64,000 nt of DNA from Apostichopus japonicus (Eukaryota; Echinodermata; Holothuroidea; Aspidochirotida; Stichopodidae), in NCBI RefSeq assembly GCF_037975245.1, contig NC_092581.1, forward strand, positions 16,867,303-16,931,302, read 5' to 3'. Of this stretch, positions 41,158-53,100 are shown in pieces. The first letter of the stretch is position 1. Each line of letters begins with the position of its first letter. The position numbers and the translations under genes were made by a program. The notes beneath the pieces are model-generated. The model did no database searches. It saw only the letters and a list, made by a program, of their open reading frames with translations, and had not been told where the DNA came from.

Positions 41158-44100
41158 GTATGTATTTGTTTGTATCTGTTTGTATTTAATTACCAATACA
41201 CGTGTAGCATTCGTTAATTTAATAACTAGTTCGTTTGAATTCAGGGCACGTCGCGAATTTACACGTGCTTACAGAGATAAAACAAGGATTGTAATAACAT
41301 TGTGTAAAGGCATACTGTAATATAATATATACATGTTTAATCAGCTGCAGTTTTGAGGCTATATGAGTGTAACACTACCGCTACCCTTCCTCTCATAAAC
41401 TCTCTACAACCCCCGCCCCCCCCCCCCCTCTCGCCACTACATATCGCACTCCAAAACTCACATTTACCCAAAGAGATAGATATCTTTCCTAAGTTTTTGA
41501 AACATGAAGGCAGTGATTTGATACTAACAAAGAATAAAGTTTGTTATAACAATTATTACGCCAAAACTTATTGACCTTTGCCATCGAAAATCATGATTAT
41601 TTAATGTTTACTTTATTAGAACGGTTAGTGATGACCTTGTATCTTTGACCATTAAGATGCTTCAACCAGACTATAGTACATTTACCACATTAATTGATAG
41701 AGAACATGAAAATATGTCCCCCCAAAAACAACAACAAATAAACAGGAATACCGTCACATGATCAATTAAAATCATTTGTATCCATATCCATGTCATCAAA
41801 CACATTTCAGGATAATATCGATATTTATTTTCTCACTATGTTAGTTGCCTTTTACGGTTGGGTTAGATTATGATCATGTCTTGTAGTAAGATTGTAAGAA
41901 TGCAAGAACAAAATGTTCGTGTAAGAGACCCAGTCTTTTCTTCAGATCTGTGGTTGAGCTCGACCCTTTGTTGATTGAAGTAGACCCTCTGTTACTTGTT
42001 CGTGAAAATGACACTTGTTGGTTTGCCTAGACCCTCTCTTTGTGGTATCATACCCTCTCTTTGTGGTACCATACCCTCTCGTGGTCGAAATATACCCTTC
42101 CTTGCTATAAACATACCCTCTCGTGGTCGAAACAACCCTCTTTTGCTCGAAACATACCCGTTCTTGCTATAAACATACCCTATCTTCTATAAACATACCC
42201 TCTCTTGCTCGAAACGTACTCTTTCTTGAGCAAGATATGGTATGTTTATAGAAAAGAGAGTATGTTTATAGCAAGAGAGGGTATGTTTCGAGAAACAGAG
42301 GGTATTTTGTATAGCTAGAGAGGGTATGTTTCGAGAGCAAGAGAGGGTATGTTTCTATTAAGAGAGGGTATGCATACCCTCTCTTAATAGAAAAATACCC
42401 TCTCTTGCTCTCGAAACATACCCTCTCTTGCTCGAAACACACCCTCTCTAGCTATAAAATATACCCTCTGTTTCTCGAAACATACCCTCTCTTGCTATAA
42501 GCATACTCTTGGTCCTGGTTGAACCAAACCTTCTCTTGGTTTCCCTGCAACATACGCCTGTTCATGATCGACTGATCCTTACATTTTCCTTTTCAGAGCC
42601 AATCAACCCTAGCCATTTTTCTCAACATACTTGTCTTGGGAGTTACCTTCGCTTGGACTGTGGAGAAGGGTACATTAAAGTTATCACGGCTACTTTTGGT
42701 AGGGTCCGTATGGATATATGTCAGTTTGATATGGAAGAGCAACTGGCTATGCCTCGGCTCTGTAAAGCAGACATATCAACATTTGAGGTCGCCCGACAGT
42801 GTCAAGGAAAGCATTCCTGTTCTGTCCATGCTACTACTGACGTATTCAGAGGAGATCCTTGTCCAGATATCCCGAACAAATACTTGGATGTGGTATATGA
42901 ATGTCGAGTGCATGAAGAAAAATGTGCTTTCGATGGTAAGTCGAAATATGGTAAAGCATGACTACAATTGCCATAAAGCTTATATTTGGTTAATCGGTGA
43001 AGTTTCATCTCAATACTCTATTTCTTAACTCTTTGTTTGAACATGGGTGCAACACATATTGGTAATCATGGTGACTTGCTGTTTTTCTGCTCGAAGACTT
43101 TTTCTCTCTGTCACACTAATCATGCATTATTCACATGAGCTCACTGCTGATTTCCTCAACAGTACCTGAATACGAAACAGTTAACTTTTGCGAGGATGAG
43201 CCAGCCGAGGTAGAGTGTCCAGAGGGGTACCTTATTCGACCTCTTGAGGCCAACTTCGGACGCCAAGGTTCTGACGTGTGTAATGAAATGGGAGCAAATC
43301 AGCTGACACCACTTTTCACCGAAGAAGAAATGGATTGCAAAAATCCCAAAGCATTTCAACAAGTTTGTGAGCTTTGTAAAGGGAAAAGAATTTGCGAAAT
43401 CCCAGTCACAAGAAAGAAGTTTAATGCCGAAGAACAATGTCCAGGAATACCTAAGCAATATTTGTCCTTTCAGTACTACTGTATCAAAGAAAACGAGCCA
43501 GGTAAGAGCTGCAACATAAAAATAAAAATAAAAAAAAATAAAAAAAATTATTCACTCGAACATATCCAATTTTCGTGTAGTGTTTTTAACCGCTATAACT
43601 ACCATTACTATTAACAATATCACCTTACTAAGGGGAACCTTCTTAGGATTTCCCCCACTGAAGTGCAGTTAATTTGCGAATATTTTGTGATTCCATTAAG
43701 TTCGGACAATGTTTTCACGCATACATTGTTGCAATATTTACAGGTTATCCCTTGCAACTGACACCAAATAGCTTTCGTCTAAAATGAGAGCTGAGTAGTA
43801 CTTTTTAATAGGAGTAAAGAATGACAAAATCATATATTATCTCCACGTAGTGTTGCAGATCAACTGAACGTAGACCATTGCATTGTGTGTATACATGTTC
43901 ATACTTAATTGTATTCTACATGACATTGTTAGTTTTAAACTTAACAACACTCTATCTATCGATGTAGCTAATCGACGTGATATTGGGGCCATGGAATCAC
44001 CTTTGCTCATGAATGTAATGAATATTCAATTATCTTTCTAGATGAGGATGATACCTTTGATGGGCTTCCGGATATACCAGATATAGTAGAAGAGGTTACC

Positions 44101-47100
44101 ACTGGTAAGTATTTATTTTCAATTTTAGATAAATAGTCTGTATGTTTTGAAGTCCATATCTAATAATCTGTGAGTCACGTTTGGACCATCAAAACATAGT
44201 GACTTACGTTATTATATAATTTGACACGGCAGCACTAAGTAAATCCGTGATTTGTGCTTCATGCCTAATAAGCTTAACGGAATTGTCTGGTGGAAGATTT
44301 TTATACATTTTGCTCATAGTTCTTATTTTTCTTTTTCTAACCATGTGACAGTTTACCCAATTCGACGATTTCTCCTTGCAGAAATCTGGTTTTCAAATTC
44401 ACCAGTTTCTCACCAAAAGCACCGTTTGTTCGAACGCATTAAATTTCACCGAAAATTAAGGAAGAAATTAATCTGTATATAAACGGGGTTTTTGTTGTGA
44501 TTACTGTAGGAACCGTATGCAGCGTGGGTTATGTCGCAATCTGCATTCGCCCAGATGACGTCTTGTTCGCTACTGTTTAAATTATACTTGAAATATCGAT
44601 CCTTTAAAAAATCGTTTTTCTGTCAAACGCAATATTAGCATATCATACTTTGAAAACATGTTTGGAAAATTGTTGATCGGTTTTTAAGGTAACTTTCAAG
44701 GGCTACAAGTTCTATTAAACATAAACGTACCGGTATTTTATTCGGATCGAATATAATTATAGCTATAAACTAGACTACTCTACAGTGGATATCATATGGT
44801 AGTGTGATTAGACGCGGAATAGAGTGAATGATGTGGAGAGGCGTGACATAGGACAGTATATGGTGTAAATATATGAAAACTGAAAATTGACATTTTTTTT
44901 AAAAATAAACATACTTTCGAATTCGAAGGAAGTAATATTCAATTTAAAGGGAAACATTCGTATTGATCAATTAAGATAATCCTTTGCCCTGGTAACGTAT
45001 GGATCTTGTACTGTTTGCACCTTACATAATACCGTTTGTTCATTGTAGTTTATCTCTTTATTAATACAGAGGCACCTACGCTTCCGACTACCACAGAACC
45101 GTCCACTACCGGTGAGCACAACATATTCAGAAGAAAATCTTGCCACGTGATTACCACGTGATATCTGATAGTATCATCCATGCAAGACAACATTTATATC
45201 ATCAAAATTGTTGCTGGATTTTTGAAATAGCGTTAAGAAACTGTTTATCATGCCGCAGAAGTAACTAACATTATTAAAAAGGTTATAAGTAACATTGTAA
45301 TCTGTGTTGTTCCGAGTTAAGTTGTCGAGCTATTTCTAGTAAACCTGGCAAATTTAGTAACCAGACTGCATGTTCACACAGTTTCCATACGGCCGTGTTT
45401 GATGAAACAATGAAAGATTTATTTCTATGTTATGCCCTACTTCCTTTATTTTGACGGGAGGGGAAATGAGGATTATATTATTGTAAGGAGAGTGTTACGG
45501 TTTCTAGATTAACATGTATGTAATATACAGCTGAAGCTATTCAGTATGTTTTCTTTTTATACTTTTTGTGGGCTGGGTCAGAAACAAATATCGGTTTTAT
45601 TCATGTGTTAATCAAATTTGTCTAATTTTTTTTATGAACTAGCTATCGTAGCAGAAACTACAACAGAACCAGGTGAGTTTGGCAATAAAGGATTTCTTCC
45701 CTAAACTGTAAAAGTTTCATGGTTTTCATAAAGAAAACGTATCTTGCATACTATTATTCTTCACAACCATTATACTTGAAGAAATAATGATAAGTCTCAA
45801 CATTTCTGTTGTAATTTCTTCCTCTTTTTGTTTGGTTGGTGTTTATAACTGAGACAAACAACATAATAAAGAAACGGAAGTTACACACGCACAACCGAGA
45901 CAATAGGAATCTATTCTCTCTAAGATTGGCTATACGTAACACGTACAACCGACACAAAAAAAAAAAAAAAAACGAAAGTCACACACGCACAACAACCAGA
46001 CAATAGGAATCTATTCTTTCTAAGATTGGCTATACGTAACACGTACAACCGAGACAAACAAAATAAAAAAAAAACTTTAGTCACACACGCACAACAACCA
46101 GACAATAAGAATCTATTCTCTCTAAGATTGGCTATACGTAACACGTACAACCGAGACAAACAATAAAAAAAAAAACGAAAGTCACACACGCACAACAACC
46201 AGACAACAGGAATCTATTCTTTCTAAGATTGGCTATACGTAACACGTACAACCGAGACAAACAATATAAAGAAACGAAAGTCACACACGCACAACAACCA
46301 GACAATAGGAATCTATTCTCTCTAAGATTGGCTATACGTAACACGTACAACCGAGACAAACAATATAAAGAAACGAAAGTCACACACGCACAACAACCAG
46401 ACAATGGGAATCTATTCTCTCTAAGATTGGCTATACGTAACACGTACAACCGAGACAAACAATATAAAGAAAAACGAAAGTCACATACGCACAACAACCA
46501 GACAATAGGAATCTATTCTCTCTAAGATTGGCTATACGTAACACGTACAACCGAGACAAACAATATAAAGAAACGAAAGTCACACACGCACAACAACCAG
46601 ACAATAAGAATCTATTCTCTCTAAGATTGGCTATACGTAACACGTACAACCGAGACAAACAAAATAAAAAAAACGAAAGTCACACACGCACAACAACCAG
46701 ACAATAGGAATCTATTCTTTCTGAGATTGGCTAAGTAACACGTGTAACCGAGACAAACCAAGTTTGATCTGAACAGGTATATCATTAAGTTGACTGAACC
46801 TTTCATTGGAATGTGGTTTACTGTATAAGTAATGTCCGCTCTTTCTGTTTCTTTAAAGCAAAGTCACAATTGGTATTTTTTTTCTTCGCCCTTTTCAGCT
46901 GATGTCGCTACCAGTTCTGCAACAGGTTTGTTGGATACGCTCTTCTGTAAATGAGGCTAACAAGTAACTAAGATTGGAAAATTTTTCCATTTCTTCTTTC
47001 ATTATCCGACGTTTCCGAATTAGAGGATTTGAAAGAACAACAGACACCAACGAAGTATGCTACATTCTCAAGAAGCGAACAGTACAATTTCGGCACATTT

Positions 47101-50100
47101 TATTGCTGAATTACATTTGTTTTAATATCACTGAGTTCAGTTAAATGTGGTCTTTATCTCTAATCCAGAGTGAAAATTTTTCTATAGAGTTGTCTTGCAG
47201 TGTAACCTCCAGATAAAAAGATGTAGTAACATGTTTAATGCAAATGATAATTGCAGATATTTGAGTTATAAATTAAAAAAAAAAAACCATCAAGTAAATT
47301 TCTCCGTGACAAGATTGTTAAACAATGTGACAATACTAAAGTACAATCGGTTCTTTGTAACTACCTGCATTTTCAACATCCCAATTGTATTGCTCAATAT
47401 ACAAGGCAACTTTCCCTGTATGCCTTTTTCTCTCGACTAGTTTCCAGTGCAGAGACTACAGTGGAACCTTGTAAGTATGATGATATATGATATGGTATCT
47501 CGAATCTTTGAAATTGTATATTTTGCAAATCTTTTTTATTTTTTATATTCAACTGACATTTGTTGACGTTAGACCTTTAATGAGTACAACAATTAAATAG
47601 TCCAACCAATAGTGTAAAGAAATATGAAAAGTTAGTGAATTAAAGTTTATGTTTCCAATCTGTTATAGATATGTTTATCTTCCCTTTGTCCTCAGCTAAT
47701 GTCGTTACTACTACTGCATCAGGTTTGTGGTATCAACTGCTCTATAGCTATGTTTAATAGAAAGTAGTTTTCCTGCTATAAAAGTTAGATAAATACCTTC
47801 AAAAAAGCATTTCCATTCTTCCGCATTAGTATTTAGATATCGAATTTTCTGCCTTTATTGCTATTTAATAAAAGCATGATCCTCTGATTTTTTTTTTGAT
47901 ATACGGCTTGAAATATTGCTTTTCTGGTTGAAATCAACTGGTTCTTTTTTCAAATTTTCAGTGCAATTTATAGAAAGTTTTGATTGTTGAGAATGAAAGG
48001 TAACCATAGAATTTATTACTGATTACTTGCTGATTGCTTGAAAATGATTTTAGGTTAACGTTGGGGGTAATTACAGTACAGCAACTTTGTGGTTGTTCAA
48101 GATATTCGATATTGGTCATTTTACATTTATTCGTGTTAGTCACGTTTGTTGTTGTGGTTAACATAAATGTGGATCAGCGTAAGCAGCCATCTGAAGTACT
48201 TTTCAAATGTACATAAGGTGTATTTTTCCGACCCACCCTTTTTTTTTCTGTACATATAAGGGACATTAGTTTCAGATCCTCTTATCGAAGGTTATTACTA
48301 ATTTATTCATACTATCATGAAGTTAGTAAAACTAACTATATTTTATGGCTTTGGTAACAAATACTTTAAAAGTGTTAATTGTTTCTTTTGTTTTTCTAAA
48401 GTAGTATTCCAATAGTAATGTGGTGATATTATGGATGAGAGGTATTCATTAAAAGCGCAAATCAATTGAGTTTAGATAATAACTATAGTCAAAACCTTAG
48501 ACATTTGGCAAATGGTGATGTCATTGTGAATTACATTTATTTAATGGTAAACATATGCTTATCTTGTATGCTAATTAACTATTTTCTTGGGAAAGGTTCA
48601 TAGTTGTTTACGTATAGCATACGAATATTAGTTATCTTATTTGCATTAGGTCCAGGCGGTGATACTTCAAGTGAAGAACCCGGTAGGTGCAAGATATGTG
48701 CTAATATATACTGCAAATGTTATCATTATTTTGTAGGGTTTGTTGACATCTTAATTGATTTATTGAGTCAAATATATCTCGTTTTCTTTTTACGTATAGC
48801 ATACGGATATTAGTAACCTATTTTGTGTTTCCCTTCATTTCTCACTTTATCGTAGACATGTATCTCGATTATACTAACAAGGTATCTGCATATATACAGG
48901 TTGTATGCTGTATTATTTGTATATGACTTATATATCCGCAAAGGACGATAGTGTTGGTCACAGTACTGTATCGCTGAATGCATACTTGAAGGTGTTACGA
49001 TAATTTGCGTTCTATTTTAAATTCCCTATTCAATAGCTGATGCTGGAGGCGTGGGTAAGTAATCAATGCTCTGTTGTCAAATGCAATGTTCATCTCATCT
49101 TCGACAATTAATTAGAAATTGAAACTTTAAAACTAATTGGACGAAAACTGCTCCTTTTCAGTTCTAAATATTTTGGATCATTTAGGTAAAACGGTTGTGT
49201 GCGCTTAGAAGGAAATTCATCAAACTGTACAGGGCACATTAAAAGGATATTCAAATAGTTCGTTAAATGATATGTTAAGATCATTTCATGCAAATAAACA
49301 ATTGATTATTTAATTTCATTAACTATCGATATGCCATAATTAACTTGGCGGTAACTCTATTACCTAACATTAATAAGGAAGAAAGGAAGATATATTAATA
49401 CAATTCTATTTCACCTTCATTTTGTACAGCCGCTAATCCTGCCAGCGGTAAATAGTCAATGTTAAGCCAGAACTCCGTCGGATTAATGATGATCGCATGC
49501 CAGTTCACCTATACCTACTCATTGTTTCCTTTGTGAAGTTAATGAAGCAAATACACACTGATTTTGTGTTTAAACTTTATAATTTATATCTATATCGTCA
49601 TTCAATCAAGACAAGTGATGCCACTCTTGCTTACTTAGTTGCTATAAATTACCAAAAGCATATATTCATCTGAACTAGTTTGCTGTTTAAAGTGACCTTC
49701 TTTACATTTTCTTTTCATTTAGGTCAAAATGGATTAGGTCCAGGCGGTGATACTTCAAGTGAAGAACCCGGTAGGTGCAAGATATGTGCTAATGTATACT
49801 GTAAATGTTATCATTGTTGTGTCGGGTTTGTTGACATCTGAATTGATTTATTGAGAGTCAAATATATCTCATTTTCATTTCCTTCTGTTTGATGTACTTT
49901 ATGATCAAGTAAAAAAGTTTCATGAGATGGTTTTCGTGGTCTGCTGTTCTTCTTCTTCGTTAGGAACAGTTAACTTTATTTTCTTGTGAAAAATCTGCCT
50001 TTACCAACAATGTGATCATCTGTCAGATATGATCAATGGTCTTCTCTTTTTTGTAGTTAATAAACTTCTTTGTAGTTATTGAAGCGGATATCAATTTTAA

Positions 50101-53100
50101 TTTTTATATATAGTTATTGCTTGTTCTTCGTTAAGATGTTGTTCCACGATGCATATAATGTAATCTATGTTTGGTTTCAGAATCTGAGGAAGAGACTACT
50201 GATGAAGAGGAAGCTGAAGAAGAAGAAGAAGAGGAAGCTGAAGAAGAGGAAGCTGAAGAAGAGGAAGCTGAAGAACCGGAAGTTGAAGAAGAGGAATCTG
50301 AGGAACAGGCAGATGAAGAAGAGGAAGCTGGAGAAGATACTGTTAATGTTGGAGGTAGACAGCTGTTTTGTTTTTAAGTTAAAATGACCTCATTAAACGA
50401 GAACGCTCTCGATTAATTTTGAATAATTTTGTATCACATTGTCTTAAAAACGGGTGTGTAAAATTAGAATGAATACTTTTTAAAGTAGAGGCCAGCGCAT
50501 AATAAAATTCAACCAGTTCGGCAAATGCATAGATCTTATTCTTCGTATTTATAAGTGATTATCATAGGTAACATAAGTATTAGCATTAAATTTGTTTGTT
50601 CAGTGAACATGTTTTTAATTACAAAAATGATGATTTATGACATTAACTATCGTTTCGCCATATTCACTTTTGGGTAACTCTATTACTTAACCTTGAATTC
50701 GGAAAAACAGAAGATATATTATTACAATTCTATTTCACCTTCATTCTCTACAGCTGCTCCTCCCTCCGGCGGTAAGTAGTCAATGTTAAACCAAAAGTCC
50801 GTATGATTAATGTTCATCGCATGCCAGTTCACCAAACATTTTATCATTTTAAAGCTTATAAAGCAAATACAAACCGGTTTTCGGTATACACTTTAGAGAC
50901 TATATCAATATCGTCATTCAATCAAGACAAGTGATGCCACTCTTGCTTATTTAGTTGCTATGAATTACCAAAAGCATATATTCATCTGAACTAGTTTGCT
51001 GTTTAAAGTGACCTTCTTTACATTTTCTTTTCATTTAGGTCAAAATGGATTAGGTCCAGGCGGTGATACTTCAAGTGAAGAACCCGGTAGGTGCAAGATA
51101 TGTGCTAATGTATACTGTAAATGTTATCATTGTTGTGTCGGGTTTGTTGACATCTGAATTGATTTATTGAGAGTCAAATATATCTCATTTTCATTTCCTT
51201 CTGTTTGATGTACTTTATGATCAAGTAAAAAAGTTTCATGAGATGGTTTTCGTGGTCTGCTGTTCTTCTTCTTCGTTAGGAACAGTTAACTTTATTTTCT
51301 TGTGAAAAATCTGCCTTTACCAACAATGTGATCATCTGTCAGATATGATCAATGGTCTTCTCTTTTTTGTAGTTAATAAACTTCTTTGTAGTTATTGAAG
51401 CGGATATCAATTTTAATTTTTATATATAGTTATTGCTTGTTCTTCGTTAAGATGTTGTTCCACGATGCATATAATGTAATCTATGTTTGGTTTCAGAATC
51501 TGAGGAAGAGACTACTGATGAAGAGGAAGCTGAAGAAGAAGAAGAAGAGGAAGCTGAAGAAGAGGAAGCTGAAGAAGAGGAAGCTGAAGAACCGGAAGTT
51601 GAAGAAGAGGAATCTGAGGAACAGGCAGATGAAGAAGAGGAAGCTGGAGAAGATACTGTTAATGTTGGAGGTAGACAGCTGTTTTGTTTTTAAGTTAAAA
51701 TGACCTCATTAAACGAGAACGCTCTCGATTAATTTTGAATAATTTTGTATCACATTGTCTTAAAAACGGGTGTGTAAAATTAGAATGAATACTTTTTAAA
51801 GTAGAGGCCAGCGCATAATAAAATTCAACCAGTTCGGCAAATGCATAGATCTTATTCTTCGTATTTATAAGTGATTATCATAGGTAACATAAGTATTAGC
51901 ATTAAATTTGTTTGTTCAGTGAACATGTTTTTAATTACAAAAATGATGATTTATGACATTAACTATCGTTTCGCCATATTCACTTTTGGGTAACTCTATT
52001 ACTTAACCTTGAATTCGGAAAAACAGAAGATATATTATTACAATTCTATTTCACCTTCATTCTCTACAGCTGCTCCTCCCTCCGGCGGTAAGTAGTCAAT
52101 GTTAAACCAAAAGTCCGTATGATTAATGTTCATCGCATGCCAGTTCACCAAACATTTTATCATTTTAAAGCTTATAAAGCAAATACAAACCGGTTTTCGG
52201 TATACACTTTAGAGACTATATCAATATCGTCATTCAATCAAGACAAGTGATGCCACTCTTGCTTATTTAGTTGCTATGAATTACCAAAAGCATATATTCA
52301 TCTGAACTAGTTTGCTGTTTAAAGTGACCTTCTTTACATTTTCTTTTCATTTAGGTCAAAATGGATTAGGTCCAGGCGGTGATACTTCAAGTGAAGAACC
52401 CGGTAGGTGCAAGATATGTGCTAATGTATACTGTAAATGTTATCATTGTTGTGTCGGGTTTGTTGACATCTGAATTGATTTATTGAGAGTCAAATATATC
52501 TCATTTTCATTTCCTTCTGTTTGATGTACTTTATGATCAAGTAAAAAAGTTTCATGAGATGGTTTTCGTGGTCTGCTGTTCTTCTTCTTCGTTAGGAACA
52601 GTTAACTTTATTTTCTTGTGAAAAATCTGCCTTTACCAACAATGTGATCATCTGTCAGATATGATCAATGGTCTTCTCTTTTTTTTGTAGTTAATAAACT
52701 TCTTTGTAGTTATTGAAGCGGATATCAATTTTAATTTTCATATATAGTTATTGCTTGTTCTTCGTTAAGATGTTGTTCCACGATGCATATAATGTAATCT
52801 ATGTTTGGTTTCAGAATCTGAGGAAGAGACTACTGATGAAGAGGAAGCTGAAGAAGAAGAAGAAGATGAAGAAGAGGAAGCTGGAGAAGATACTGTTAAT
52901 GTTGGAGGTAGACAGCTGTTTTGTTTTTAAGTTAAAATGACCTCATTAAACGAGAACGCTCTCGATTAATTTTGAATAATTTTGTATCACATTGTCTTAA
53001 AAACGGGTGTGTAAAATTAGAATGAATACTTTTTAAAGTAGAGGCCAGCGCATAATAAAATTCAACCAGTTCGGCAAATGCATAGATCTTATTCTTCGTA

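Larger units (their letters stand above)
48650..49722 (+). repeat. Cassette unit 0: diverged founder-like copy
   Basis: It contains B0 (48650-48682), exon 11 (49037-49054) and A0 (49430-49447) with the same order and similar spacing as the array cassettes, but a total length of 1073 bp and no Glu-rich C exon. Similarity to the array is clear around B0 and from about 49,315 through A0 to B1; the middle is different. It is much more diverged than the array copies are from one another. Confidence 0.7.

Noticed and set aside
45754-46806. Series of minus-strand and plus-strand frames with a repeated LYVLRIANLRENRFLLS-like peptide
   Set aside because: They come from the 100-bp minisatellite; the period is not a steady multiple of three and frames break between copies.
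47959-47990. Possible extra micro-exon after exon 9 (TTTTCAGTGCAATTTATAG)
   Set aside because: It resembles the exon 8 acceptor region, but no in-phase donor follows; may be a decayed copy.
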